Of a DNA stretch of 64,000 nucleotides, positions 45,849 to 55,005 are shown one piece after another (position 1 is the stretch's first letter; every line of letters begins with the position of its first letter). The position numbers and the translations under genes were made by a program. Source of the stretch: Tepidanaerobacter syntrophicus (GTDB taxonomy: Bacteria; Bacillota; Thermosediminibacteria; Thermosediminibacterales; Tepidanaerobacteraceae); the NCBI RefSeq assembly GCF_001485475.2, contig NZ_DF977002.1, positions 241,910 through 305,909 on the forward strand, written 5' to 3'. Below the pieces are notes generated by a model. That model saw nothing but the letters and a program-made list of their open reading frames with translations, had not been told where the DNA came from and searched no databases.

Positions 45849-47828
45849 TTACTGCACTGCAGTTTGTTTTAAAATTTCATTAATTACTTTTTCAACTGTG
45901 GCTTCTCCAATCAGCACATCATCGACCATAACGCATGGGCTTTGTGTGCAATTTTCGAAACAGAATGTTGCAGCAAGTTCTACTTTATCCTTAAAATCCT
46001 CTTGGCTCAACTTATCCTTTAAGGTCGAAAACAGGTCATAGGCACCTGACAGATAGCAGCATGTGCCCACACACACTTTTACAACTCTTTTTTTAGCAGT
46101 ATTTAATTGTTCTTCAAAAAAGCATATACTTTCATTGATTCTCTTTCGATTTGTATATGTCGTGTGGAGCATTGCATGAGCTTTAGCACTTCCCGGCTCA
46201 CCGAGATTGTCTTTATATAGGTCTTTTATTACCGGGTTTTCCAGGGGAGATTTAAGCTGCATAAGTTTTTCATGTCCAAAGAGACCTTGTTTTCGGCTTT
46301 TTCTTATATCATTGCTGTTCGGCTGAGGTTGACCGCCGCCTCCTATACATCCGCCAGAACATGCCATTACTTCTATCAAGTCATAATATTTATTCCCGGC
46401 TCTTAAGTCTTCAAGAAGTTTTTTTGCATTACCTAATCCCGAAACTGTTGCAACTTTAATTTTTCTTGCATTATAATCTATTTCAGCTGTTTTTATGTTT
46501 GGGTTATCCTTATCTGTTTTAAAATCAGGTTCTTTTCCGATTACCCTCATTACGGCAGTTGCCACACCTTTGCTGCCGCCAAAGATAATTCCGCCTCCCG
46601 TAGCAAAGCCAAGAGGCATATCAAATGGCATCTCTTCCACCTCATCGAAGACTACTCCGGCTTCCCTTATTATTCTTGCAAGCTCCTGTGTGGTAAGCAC
46701 TGCATCAACATCTGGAACGCCATTCTTGAAAAATTCTTCCCGTTTAGCTTCAGACTTTTTCGCCGTGCATGGCATTATAGAAACTACGAATATATTTTCA
46801 GAGTCTGTGCCTATGGCTTTGGCATAAATGCCCTTCATTAGTGAGCCAAACATTTGTTGAGGAGATCTGCAGGTAGAAATGTTGTCCTTATACTGCGGAT
46901 AGTGCAGCTCCACATATTTTACCCACGCAGGACAGCATGATGTAAATTGAGGCAAACGTTGGTTTTTAGAAATCCTTTCTAAGAATTCACAGGATTCTTC
47001 TATTGCAGTAACATCTGCTGCAAAACAAGTATCAAAAACCTTATCAAATCCTATTTTTTTCAAAGCACCTACAACTTTGCCGGTTGCAGGGGTACCAGGT
47101 TTTAAGCCGAATTCTTCTCCAAGGGAAACTCTTACAGCCGGAGCAATCTGAGCTACTACTGTTTTTTGTGGGTCGTGAAGAGCAGACCACACCTTTTCCA
47201 TATGTGATGCTATTGTCAGCGCTCCTGTCGGACAAACTGCCGCACATTGGCCGCAATCCACGCAATTGACTTCGGAAATATTCTTGTTAAAAGGCGGCAC
47301 AACCTTGGCATTGCTGCCTCTATATGCAAAACCCAGCACACCTACGCCCTGTACTTCTTCGCACATTCTAACACAATCTCCGCATAAGATGCACTTGTTT
47401 GGATCTCTTACTATAGCAGGGCTTGAATCGTCTATAGGCAGCCTACCGTTTTTCTGTCCAAATCGTATTTCCCCAATTCCTAAGATGTTTGCCAATTCCT
47501 GCAGGCGGCAGTTGCCGCTCTTTACACAGGTTGTGCACTCTCTATCGTGGTTTGCCAGCAAAAGTTCTAAAGTAACCCTTCTCTGACGTATTAGCCTTTC
47601 TGTATGAGTCCTGATAGACATTCCGGGGCGAGGCGGGGTTGAGCATGCTGCCATTATTCTGCCGTTATCGTCTTCTACCAGACACATCCTGCATGCACCA
47701 TATACCGAAAGCTCTGAATGATAGCAGAAAGTTGGAAGCTCAATACCGGCTTTTCGTATTACTTCCAAGAGATTGGCTTCATCAGTAAACGACACTTGTT
47801 TTCCGTTTATTTTCATAGTCTTTTCCAT
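45849..47828 (-). CDS. hydA: [FeFe] hydrogenase catalytic subunit of an NAD(P)-linked complex
   Basis: Catalytic subunit (659 residues) of a trimeric cytoplasmic hydrogenase of the electron-bifurcating HydABC / Hnd type. In order it has an N-terminal [2Fe-2S] domain (Cys 35, 46, 49, 62), a His-Cys3 cluster (His 94, Cys 98, 101, 107) and two [4Fe-4S] clusters (Cys 146-156 and 189-199). The H domain follows, with TSCCPAW (Cys 298-299), IMPCTAKKSE (Cys 354) and MACSGGCIGGGGQ (Cys 490 and 494). Last comes a thioredoxin-like [2Fe-2S] domain (VCVGTCCYLSG, FCFENCTQSPC) as in Thermotoga HydA. The third H-cluster motif has Ser where ACPGGC is usual. ATG 47828 follows AGGGAGG; it lies three bases after hydB. 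Confidence 0.96.
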   Translation of the reverse strand: MEKTMKINGKQVSFTDEANLLEVIRKAGIELPTFCYHSELSVYGACRMCLVEDDNGRIMAACSTPPRPGMSIRTHTERLIRQRRVTLELLLANHDRECTTCVKSGNCRLQELANILGIGEIRFGQKNGRLPIDDSSPAIVRDPNKCILCGDCVRMCEEVQGVGVLGFAYRGSNAKVVPPFNKNISEVNCVDCGQCAAVCPTGALTIASHMEKVWSALHDPQKTVVAQIAPAVRVSLGEEFGLKPGTPATGKVVGALKKIGFDKVFDTCFAADVTAIEESCEFLERISKNQRLPQFTSCCPAWVKYVELHYPQYKDNISTCRSPQQMFGSLMKGIYAKAIGTDSENIFVVSIMPCTAKKSEAKREEFFKNGVPDVDAVLTTQELARIIREAGVVFDEVEEMPFDMPLGFATGGGIIFGGSKGVATAVMRVIGKEPDFKTDKDNPNIKTAEIDYNARKIKVATVSGLGNAKKLLEDLRAGNKYYDLIEVMACSGGCIGGGGQPQPNSNDIRKSRKQGLFGHEKLMQLKSPLENPVIKDLYKDNLGEPGSAKAHAMLHTTYTNRKRINESICFFEEQLNTAKKRVVKVCVGTCCYLSGAYDLFSTLKDKLSQEDFKDKVELAATFCFENCTQSPCVMVDDVLIGEATVEKVINEILKQTAVQ

Positions 47829-47831
47829 GGC

Positions 47832-49709
47832 TTATTCCTCCCTTATGGCATCAAAGGGGCATGCATCTACACATGCAAGACACCGCAAGCATCGTGTAAT
47901 GTCAATTTTATGAGGTTCCCTCGTTTTGCCTTCAATAGCTGATGCAGGACATATTTTCCTGCATTTTCCGCAGCCGCGACATTTATCCGGGTCAATAGCA
48001 AGTTGGCCAAGGCCTTTACATACCTTTGAGGGGCATCTTTTTTCAACTACATGTGCCATATATTCATCTTTAAAATATTTCATCGTTGTCAATACCGGGT
48101 TAGGCGCAGTCTTCCCAAGGCCACACAAGGAACCGATTTTTACTACTTCGGCAAGCTCCTCTAAAAGTTGTAAGTCTTTTATATTCGCATTACCTGACAC
48201 TATCTTTTCTAAAATCTCCAGCATTCTTTTTGTTCCTTCTCGGCATGGCACACATTTGCCGCAGGATTCTCTTTGGGTAAAATCCATAAAAAACCGGGCC
48301 ACTTCTACCATACAGCTATCCTCATCTAAAACTACCAAACCGCCTGAACCCACCATAGCACCGGCAGCTTCCAGAGAATCAAAGTCCATAGAAATATCAA
48401 GGTGCTCTTCGGTCAAACATCCGCCTGATGGCCCTCCAATCTGAACCGCCTTAAACTTCTTGCCGTTCCTTATGCCTGCACCTATATCAAATATTATTTG
48501 GCGAAGTGTAATACCCATAGGCACTTCAATTAAGCCCGTGTTGTTTATATTGCCTGTCAATGCAAATATTTTCGTTCCGGGGCTTCCGGGAGTACCTATA
48601 GTCAGATACCAATCAGCTCCGTTAGATATTATAAGAGGTACATTTGCAAAGGTTTCTACATTGTTTAAAACCGTAGGTTTCCCAAAAAGGCCCTTTTCAA
48701 CAGTGCGAGGCGGTCTGGGGCGAGGCATTCCCCTAAAGCCTTCAATAGACTGAGTAAGTGCCGAACCCTCACCACATACAAACGCGCCTGCTCCCTTGTT
48801 GATATGAATATCAAAATCAAAATTGCTGCCTAATATGTTTTCCCCGAGAAATCCCCATTCATGTGCTTGCTGTATGGCCACCTGCAGTCTTTTAACCGCC
48901 AGAGGATATTCACCTCTTACATATATGTAGCCTTCCCTGGCTCCAGATGCATATCCTGCTATTATCATGCCTTCCAGCATCCGATGAGGATCACCTTCCA
49001 TTACGCTGCGATCCATAAAGGCTCCTGGATCTCCCTCATCTCCATTGCACACCACATACTTTATATCCGCATCCTGCATAAGAACCTGTTTCCACTTTTT
49101 CCCTGTCGGAAACCCTGCTCCACCGCGCCCTCTAAGTCCGGATTTTAAAATCTCATCGCAGACCTCTTCAGGTGTCATTTCCGTTAACACCTTTGCCAGT
49201 GCTTTATAACCGCCACATACAATATAATCTCTTATGTCTTCGGCATCAATTTTGCCGCAGTTTTTCAGCACAAGCCGCGTTTGGCGGCGATAAAAAGGAA
49301 TTTCATTTTCTTTTAGAAACTCTTTTTTCTCGGCAGAGTCTTTAAACAAAAGCCGCTTAACAGGCTGCTTTCTCAAGACTGTGCTTTCAACAATCTCCTC
49401 AACATCCTCGGCCTTTACCTTTACATATAAATAGCCTTTAGGTTCAATTCTAACGAGAGGGCCCATTTCACAAAATCCATGGCAGCCGCTAGAAGATATG
49501 CCGACTCCTTCTTTTCCTTCTTGAATTAGCTTTAGATCAGTATAAAGCCCCTTTTTGTGTAAAACTTCTTTGAACTTCTCGTAGACCTCTAGTGAACCGT
49601 TAGCAATACATCCGGTCCCTCCGCATACAAGAATACGCATGTGGTAGCCTTGCACCATTTTGCTCAACTCATCATATTTCTCTTGCAACTCATTAACTGT
49701 CCTGATCAT
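47832..49709 (-). CDS. hydB: NAD(P)-binding flavoprotein subunit of the hydrogenase (NuoF-like)
   Basis: A 625-residue subunit that carries FMN and the nicotinamide site. It starts with a thioredoxin-like [2Fe-2S] domain (LVCGGTGCIANGS). The NuoF core follows (GLRGRGGAGFPTGKKW for NADH, VVCNGDEGDPGAFMDR for FMN), then an SLBB-like stretch and the N3-type cluster in ESCGKCVPCREGTKRML. It ends with two [4Fe-4S] ferredoxin motifs (CRGCGKCRKICP; CLRCLACVDACP). It overlaps the hydC 3' end by 17 bases. ATG 49709 follows AAAGGAGG. It passes electrons between NAD(P)H, ferredoxin and HydA in the bifurcating complexes studied; bifurcation here is inferred by homology. Confidence 0.96.
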   Translation of the reverse strand: MIRTVNELQEKYDELSKMVQGYHMRILVCGGTGCIANGSLEVYEKFKEVLHKKGLYTDLKLIQEGKEGVGISSSGCHGFCEMGPLVRIEPKGYLYVKVKAEDVEEIVESTVLRKQPVKRLLFKDSAEKKEFLKENEIPFYRRQTRLVLKNCGKIDAEDIRDYIVCGGYKALAKVLTEMTPEEVCDEILKSGLRGRGGAGFPTGKKWKQVLMQDADIKYVVCNGDEGDPGAFMDRSVMEGDPHRMLEGMIIAGYASGAREGYIYVRGEYPLAVKRLQVAIQQAHEWGFLGENILGSNFDFDIHINKGAGAFVCGEGSALTQSIEGFRGMPRPRPPRTVEKGLFGKPTVLNNVETFANVPLIISNGADWYLTIGTPGSPGTKIFALTGNINNTGLIEVPMGITLRQIIFDIGAGIRNGKKFKAVQIGGPSGGCLTEEHLDISMDFDSLEAAGAMVGSGGLVVLDEDSCMVEVARFFMDFTQRESCGKCVPCREGTKRMLEILEKIVSGNANIKDLQLLEELAEVVKIGSLCGLGKTAPNPVLTTMKYFKDEYMAHVVEKRCPSKVCKGLGQLAIDPDKCRGCGKCRKICPASAIEGKTREPHKIDITRCLRCLACVDACPFDAIREE

Positions 49710-50196
49710 TGCAGCTTGCCTCCTTTATATCATTAATCAGCTGCCTTACCTTCTCAGGTGTCATGTTTCCATATACCTTGTCGTTTATAACAATCACAGG
49801 TGCTAGACCACATGCTCCCAAGCACGAAACAGTATCAAGCGTAAAGAGCATATCATCGGTCGTTTTTGTATCACCCTTTAAATTCAATATTTCTTTGGTG
49901 GTAGATAGGATTTTATCCGAATTTCGTACATGGCATGCCGTTCCATCACAAACCTTTATCAGATTTTTTCCTTTTGGCTCCAGTGAAAAGCTTTCATAAA
50001 AAGTAGCAACGCCAAATATTCTAGATGGCGCTATACCCATAGCAGTAGAAATGTAAACAAGAATTTCTTCCGGTAAATAGCGATAAATCTCCTGCACTTC
50101 CTGAAATATGCTTATGAGATTTGACGGCTTATAATCATATTTCTCAAGAATCTTGTTTACCTTTTCAAAGTTTCTGCATGAAATATCATTTACCAA
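49693..50196 (-). CDS. hydC: NuoE-like [2Fe-2S] subunit of the hydrogenase
   Basis: A 167-residue thioredoxin-like [2Fe-2S] protein with the four ligands in VCDGTACHVRNS and VSCLGACGLAP. It is the first gene of the hydCBA operon. I choose TTG 50196 because AAAGGAGGT stands seven bases upstream. The frame also offers a GTG at 50217, but that codon lies before this ribosome site, with no site of its own. A consensus promoter with a Rex-like operator is 130 bases upstream. Confidence 0.93.
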   Translation of the reverse strand: MVNDISCRNFEKVNKILEKYDYKPSNLISIFQEVQEIYRYLPEEILVYISTAMGIAPSRIFGVATFYESFSLEPKGKNLIKVCDGTACHVRNSDKILSTTKEILNLKGDTKTTDDMLFTLDTVSCLGACGLAPVIVINDKVYGNMTPEKVRQLINDIKEASCNDQDS

Positions 50197-50323
50197 ATTT
50201 AAGACCTCCTTTGTCACGGCATTTTGAAGTCAAATTCATGTATGCTTGTTAATATTTTCACAAATAGGGGCAAAAATAAAAGTTTAAAGTATTATTCACT
50301 CATGCCTTGTACCTTTGTTGGAT

Positions 50324-50352
50324 ATTATATTTGATTGTTAAAAATTTGTCAA
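50324..50352 (-). promoter_or_regulatory. Perfect sigma-A promoter of hydCBA
   Basis: On the minus strand TTGACA (50347-50352) and TATAAT (50324-50329) are 17 bases apart, both exact consensus. It points into hydC. Confidence 0.92.
50335..50352. promoter_or_regulatory. Rex-operator-like palindrome over the hydCBA promoter
   Basis: The plus strand reads TTGTTAA-AAAT-TTGTCAA, matching 12 of 14 fixed positions of the Rex consensus TTGTTAAnnnnTTAACAA. The two mismatched bases are in the half that also has to supply the -35 TTGACA. Rex represses fermentation and hydrogenase genes in Clostridia and releases DNA at high NADH/NAD+. The site covers the -35 and most of the spacer, the right place for repression. 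No rex gene is in the window. Confidence 0.6.
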
Positions 50353-50376
50353 TACGCACTGCTATCGGGTTTCAGT

Positions 50377-50439
50377 AAATTAACCATCCCCTCATCTTAT
50401 AGAAATATAAGTATTATTTAGATAAGGGGTGGTTAATTT
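50377..50439. repeat. Imperfect inverted repeat between hydC promoter and jetC
   Basis: AAATTAACCATCCCCTCATCT (start at 50377) pairs with the arm ending at 50439, allowing one bulged T and one G-T pair, with a loop of about 23 bases. No T-run follows in either direction, so it is not a typical terminator. It stands 25 bases upstream of the hydCBA -35 and downstream of the jetC stop. The rest of 50197-50517 holds nothing else that I can recognise. Confidence 0.6.
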
Positions 50440-50517
50440 ATACTAGGCCGGCCAAGCTTTTAAATTATGCAAGCAGACACTTGTCTTGGTTTTGTCACAG
50501 CAGTAATTCCTTTTTTA

Positions 50518-53500
50518 TTATATCTTATTTACCCGTCCGCCGTGAACTACCCTTCCGGTGACTGTTCCTGACTTTCCAGAATCTTCATCGCCTATGTTCA
50601 ATGCCCAAAATACAGGAAAACGCTCACTTATTTCGGCTTTTATTATCTCTGGAGCAGCAAAGGCTATAATTTGGAAGTTTAATTTGTCGGCAATCTCAAA
50701 GATGGGATCTAAGACATGATTCCCTGATGCACTACCAAAGGGATTGTCCAGTATGAGCACTGTCCAGGGATTGTTATTCCCAAAATGGCGTTTTTTGTAA
50801 TTCATCAGCATCATTATCACAAATGTGCTAATTGATAAGGTTTGCCCTCCGCTGCCTTCGGGTTGATCGCCTTCCCCCTTGTTTATAGCTTCCCATGTGG
50901 TGTAGTAGTAGTCATGGGGTTTGGCATATCGGAATTCATTTTTCTCAGTCATTTTGTAGACCATAAGCGTAGGGTATCTGCCTCGAACAGCGCGAGAAAA
51001 TATAGCCTGATCACCCATCATCTTTTCGATCATTTCATCTTCTATATCGTCTGTATCTTCATATTCTTTCACAACCTCGGCTATTGATTCAACGAAATAA
51101 TCTCTTAAGGTGTAAAAGACATCTCCTTCATTTTTAGGGAGCTCTTCCTCTTCCTTAAGTTTCAGCAAAGGAAAGACATAGCCGTTTTCATTGACATAGT
51201 TCATGCCTGCCACCATTTCCTTTAAAGATTCCACCATTGCCAAGGCATGTCTTGAGGCCCGTTCTGCCCAAGTGTTCCGAATTTCTTCAGCCTTAGATTT
51301 GTCTGAAGATATGCTGTTTATTTCCTTTTGAAAGTGGTCTTTCATGGTGTAAAAAGAAACTAAGTTGCTGTCATACATTTCAATTTGTGTATCTTGAAGG
51401 CTGCTGAGTATTAAATTCTTAAGTAGATCGTCCTTTATCTCCTTCTTTACTATATCTATAAACTCTTGAAGGTTTTGGCCTGCCTGCTGATGATTTTGCA
51501 GCAACTGGTCTTTTGATCTTTTGAATTTATCCTCCCACAAGTCCAATTCCTGTCGGGAATTTTCGCGAATTTTTATCATTAACTCTTCACTAATTTTGCC
51601 TTTTTTAAAGTCCAGCTCACTATATACCTTTATGTCGGAAATAACATCTTTAATATTATTTCTGTCTTGTTCTCTTGCAGCTATTATATCTTCGGTCTCG
51701 GCGAGAAAGCTCTTATTATCTTTTAAGCCTTTGTCTATAAGATATTCTTTTTCATCAAGATTGGCATCTGCCCATATTTGGGTAGGTTTGTCATATTCCT
51801 CTTTTATTTGTCTTTGAATTTTTGCTAATTGTTTCTGAGCCTCTTCTATTTTGGTTTCAACCTTTACAAGCATCTTCGACAATCGAATAAGTGTTTCGCC
51901 GGCTTTCTCAAGTTCACCTTCTATAAAATCCCTCTTTAAAGACAGAGTGTCCGCTGTGCCCTCAATGGGTTCATATTCCTGCCAGTTTTTATCAATTTGT
52001 TCCAGATCATTTTCTACATCGGCCAGCTTTTGTTGAACAAGTTCGATATCTTTGTTAATTAAGCTAATATCATTATTTCGAATCTCCATGTCTTTTGAAA
52101 GACTCTCCCACCTGGAAATATCCAATGTAAAATCTTCGTCAATTAGTAAATACACAGGTTCTGAAGTACTTTCCACAATTTTAGTTTTAAATCCGGATTC
52201 CACAAACTTTGCATCATTGATAATAGCTTTTATTTCTTTTAATTGAGTTTCAACTTGTATTTTCCATGTTACATGATTTTGAACATCTTTATCTTTCAGC
52301 CTTCGATACTCGTCAATCTGTTCCTCTAAACGTTCACATCGAAGATTTATGGCTTTTAGTTTTTCTTCTACTTCAATAATTTCCTTTTCCCTGACCCTTA
52401 TCTGCTGCAAGCGCTCTATGAATTCGGAGAGAATATCAATTTTTTTTGCGGTATCTTGATTTTGTTTCTTGCAGTTATCTAATCTGCAGCCGATTTTTTT
52501 CAGGTCTTCCTGCAGTGTGCTGATAGTTTCTTTAAGTTTGATATCATCAAATTTTAGTTTTTCAAGTTCTTCTTCCTTCTCCTTAAGCTTTATATATAGT
52601 GCTTCTGAGCTTTCCTTGTCTTGCTGAAACTTTATATCTTTGGCCAAATCCTGTAGTTTATGGATATTTTGGCTTACGACCTGTAATGCATCTTTTAATT
52701 TTCCGTCTCGGTCTAATATATTATTTTTCCACTTAATATATGCTGATGGATTTAAAACCAGTTCCAATTCATCGCCGGCAATGATTTCAAAAGCGTATTT
52801 ACCTTTGCCTTGCATTGCTGAACGGATATATATTGGAACAGATGAACGTAAAAATATATTTTCTTTGAGATTTTCCTTTAAAAGCTCCCAATCCTGTAAA
52901 TTTGCTATTACAATCCCATGGATAATTGAGGGGAAGTCCTCAATAAGGCGGTGTTTATCATCATCTCCAAGGGAGCTTAAAAACTCCGTACCCAATTGGG
53001 CATTGATTCCCAAGCCTTTGATTCTATTTTTTATCGAGAGAATATCATTGTTCGGCACCCAATAATCTTCTTGGTTTAAACTTTTATCGATATTGTTTTC
53101 CCATAGACTCTGCTTAAGTTGGTCAAGCTTTATTTCTTTTTCCTGAATTAGTTTTTCTAAATCATATAACCTGTCTTTTAACCAACTGTCTCGGTATGTT
53201 TCATTAAGTGCATCCAAATTCAGCTCATTTGCAATCCTAAGTTTTAAGGAATCTTCTTGGCCTTTTAGCTTGGTAATTTCCGTCTCTATTTTGTCAATTT
53301 CAGATTCCATATATTTCATGTCTTTTTCTTTGCCGTTTTGATGAATTCGACAATCATATATCTTTTGGTTAATATTATCCATGTCTTTTTCTAATTTTTC
53401 TATTTCAGTCTTTTCAGCCTTGTCTTGCCCTTTTAGCTCCTCTATCAGCATCTCCGGTAAAATCATTCTCACTGGATCAAATATCCGAGAAAGTTCCTCT

Positions 53501-55005
53501 CGTTTATTTTCCAGAGCATTTCTGTCGTTTTGGAATTGAATTATTTTAAGTTTTTCATCATTAGCCGCTGTGTCCTCTCTCTTTTTATCTCTTGCAAGTT
53601 CATTTATTTTGCCGTTCAAATAAGCCTCATAAGATAAATGATCCCTGCTTATTTTAGACCAGCGGTTTATGGTATTTTCCCATTTACTTCGGATATTAAT
53701 TTCTAGGGTTTGTATCTTTTCTTCGGTATCTTTGAGATTTAAATCTTTTACGAGCTGCTCTCTTTTATTTATATGGGATTGTTTTTCATCTTCCAATTTG
53801 CTCATTTTTAGCAGCAGCTCGCTGATTCCGTAGCGCTTTATGTCAATTTTGAGTTCTTCAATTTTATCTTTTATCTCATTAATCGAGGTATCCAGTGCCA
53901 GTTTCTGGCTGGTTAATTGTTCAACTCTCCGGTATTCTCGAGCATATTCCAGGTTATCTTTTTCATATTCTAACTCCCTTATCTGAGCCTGGGTTTTATC
54001 CCTTTCATCTTTCCATTTTAAAATATCGTTTTCAATAGTAGTCAGTCGATTGTTAAGTCCGGCATACAGGTTATTTCCTTCTTGAATGGAATTGTTTAAA
54101 ATCCTTTGTCGCCGCAACCCTATTTCTGTCAGTTGTATCAATGGTTCTATATAGTTTAACAGTTTTCTGTAATCTTGCTCCCGTTCTATAAGTACAGGCA
54201 AATTTTTAGTGATACTTAAATTGCTTTTGAATATTCCTTTTAAATTGTCTTGGTCCCCTTCGGAAAAATTTCTCATATTCTCAGTTATGGCAGGGATTAT
54301 AAATTTGTCAAATACCGTTTTATTGTCAGCGGCACGAGAAAAATAATTCCCCGAGCCCCCTTCCTGTCTATTGATTAGCTTTAATACTTCCCACTCGGAA
54401 CGATGTATTCCTTGACTTTTAAGATAATTATAGTAATCCGAATCTAATCTCCTAACGGAGCTTTTGGAGTATTTTATAAAATATCTTTGATACTTGTTTA
54501 TAAATTGTTCAAACTCATTATATTCAGTAACTTTACCGGTTCTTGAATCATAAGCGGGAATGTTATCCAAGGTAAAGATGTCATTTTTATCATGTTCGTA
54601 TGTATATAAAAAATAGTTGAGACCTGCCCGTTCTTCGGTCTCATCATCATCGTTCAAATTTTGTCTTACGGCAGTGACACATATACCGGTAATCAGCCAT
54701 TTTTCCGGTATGGTATCCAGTTTCCACTCTATCATTACATGGAAGGTGTAGGGGCGGAACCGGTTTTTTTGATCGTAAAACATGCCGGTAATCTTGTTGC
54801 CTCCCTGTTTGCCCCATCGAGTCTCAGGCAAAACGATTTGAGATAGAAGTTGCATAAATACGCCCTTTCCTCCCTGATTTTTTAGAGTGAATAGAGTGTG
54901 ATCCGGCTCACCGTCTCTTGTTAAATCATATACTGAATTCTCATGATATTTTCTAAAGCCATCATATTTACAGCCCGTTATCCTGATTCCGGTTATTCTC
55001 GGCAT
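50518..55005 (-). CDS. jetC: Wadjet JetC, SMC-like ATPase
   Basis: A 1495-residue SMC-like protein, the motor of the Wadjet anti-plasmid complex. The N-terminal ATPase half is followed by a long coiled coil (about 290-640), a hinge-like globular part (about 640-800), a second coiled coil and the C-terminal ATPase half. Motifs are unusual: the Walker A reads LKNQGGKGVFMQLL (no Ser/Thr after the Lys), the signature is GSGGQTLSISTF, and the Walker B is VLILDNPFG with Asn in place of the catalytic Glu. The start is ATG 55005, nine bases after AGGAGGG; a TTG two codons earlier is too close to the site. It overlaps jetB by 38 bases. Sequence character fits type III Wadjet. Confidence 0.9.
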   Translation of the reverse strand: MPRITGIRITGCKYDGFRKYHENSVYDLTRDGEPDHTLFTLKNQGGKGVFMQLLSQIVLPETRWGKQGGNKITGMFYDQKNRFRPYTFHVMIEWKLDTIPEKWLITGICVTAVRQNLNDDDETEERAGLNYFLYTYEHDKNDIFTLDNIPAYDSRTGKVTEYNEFEQFINKYQRYFIKYSKSSVRRLDSDYYNYLKSQGIHRSEWEVLKLINRQEGGSGNYFSRAADNKTVFDKFIIPAITENMRNFSEGDQDNLKGIFKSNLSITKNLPVLIEREQDYRKLLNYIEPLIQLTEIGLRRQRILNNSIQEGNNLYAGLNNRLTTIENDILKWKDERDKTQAQIRELEYEKDNLEYAREYRRVEQLTSQKLALDTSINEIKDKIEELKIDIKRYGISELLLKMSKLEDEKQSHINKREQLVKDLNLKDTEEKIQTLEINIRSKWENTINRWSKISRDHLSYEAYLNGKINELARDKKREDTAANDEKLKIIQFQNDRNALENKREELSRIFDPVRMILPEMLIEELKGQDKAEKTEIEKLEKDMDNINQKIYDCRIHQNGKEKDMKYMESEIDKIETEITKLKGQEDSLKLRIANELNLDALNETYRDSWLKDRLYDLEKLIQEKEIKLDQLKQSLWENNIDKSLNQEDYWVPNNDILSIKNRIKGLGINAQLGTEFLSSLGDDDKHRLIEDFPSIIHGIVIANLQDWELLKENLKENIFLRSSVPIYIRSAMQGKGKYAFEIIAGDELELVLNPSAYIKWKNNILDRDGKLKDALQVVSQNIHKLQDLAKDIKFQQDKESSEALYIKLKEKEEELEKLKFDDIKLKETISTLQEDLKKIGCRLDNCKKQNQDTAKKIDILSEFIERLQQIRVREKEIIEVEEKLKAINLRCERLEEQIDEYRRLKDKDVQNHVTWKIQVETQLKEIKAIINDAKFVESGFKTKIVESTSEPVYLLIDEDFTLDISRWESLSKDMEIRNNDISLINKDIELVQQKLADVENDLEQIDKNWQEYEPIEGTADTLSLKRDFIEGELEKAGETLIRLSKMLVKVETKIEEAQKQLAKIQRQIKEEYDKPTQIWADANLDEKEYLIDKGLKDNKSFLAETEDIIAAREQDRNNIKDVISDIKVYSELDFKKGKISEELMIKIRENSRQELDLWEDKFKRSKDQLLQNHQQAGQNLQEFIDIVKKEIKDDLLKNLILSSLQDTQIEMYDSNLVSFYTMKDHFQKEINSISSDKSKAEEIRNTWAERASRHALAMVESLKEMVAGMNYVNENGYVFPLLKLKEEEELPKNEGDVFYTLRDYFVESIAEVVKEYEDTDDIEDEMIEKMMGDQAIFSRAVRGRYPTLMVYKMTEKNEFRYAKPHDYYYTTWEAINKGEGDQPEGSGGQTLSISTFVIMMLMNYKKRHFGNNNPWTVLILDNPFGSASGNHVLDPIFEIADKLNFQIIAFAAPEIIKAEISERFPVFWALNIGDEDSGKSGTVTGRVVHGGRVNKI

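Noticed and set aside
50197..50217. GTG start for hydC at 50217
   Set aside because: The codon precedes the AAAGGAGGT ribosome site, which is correctly spaced for TTG 50196.
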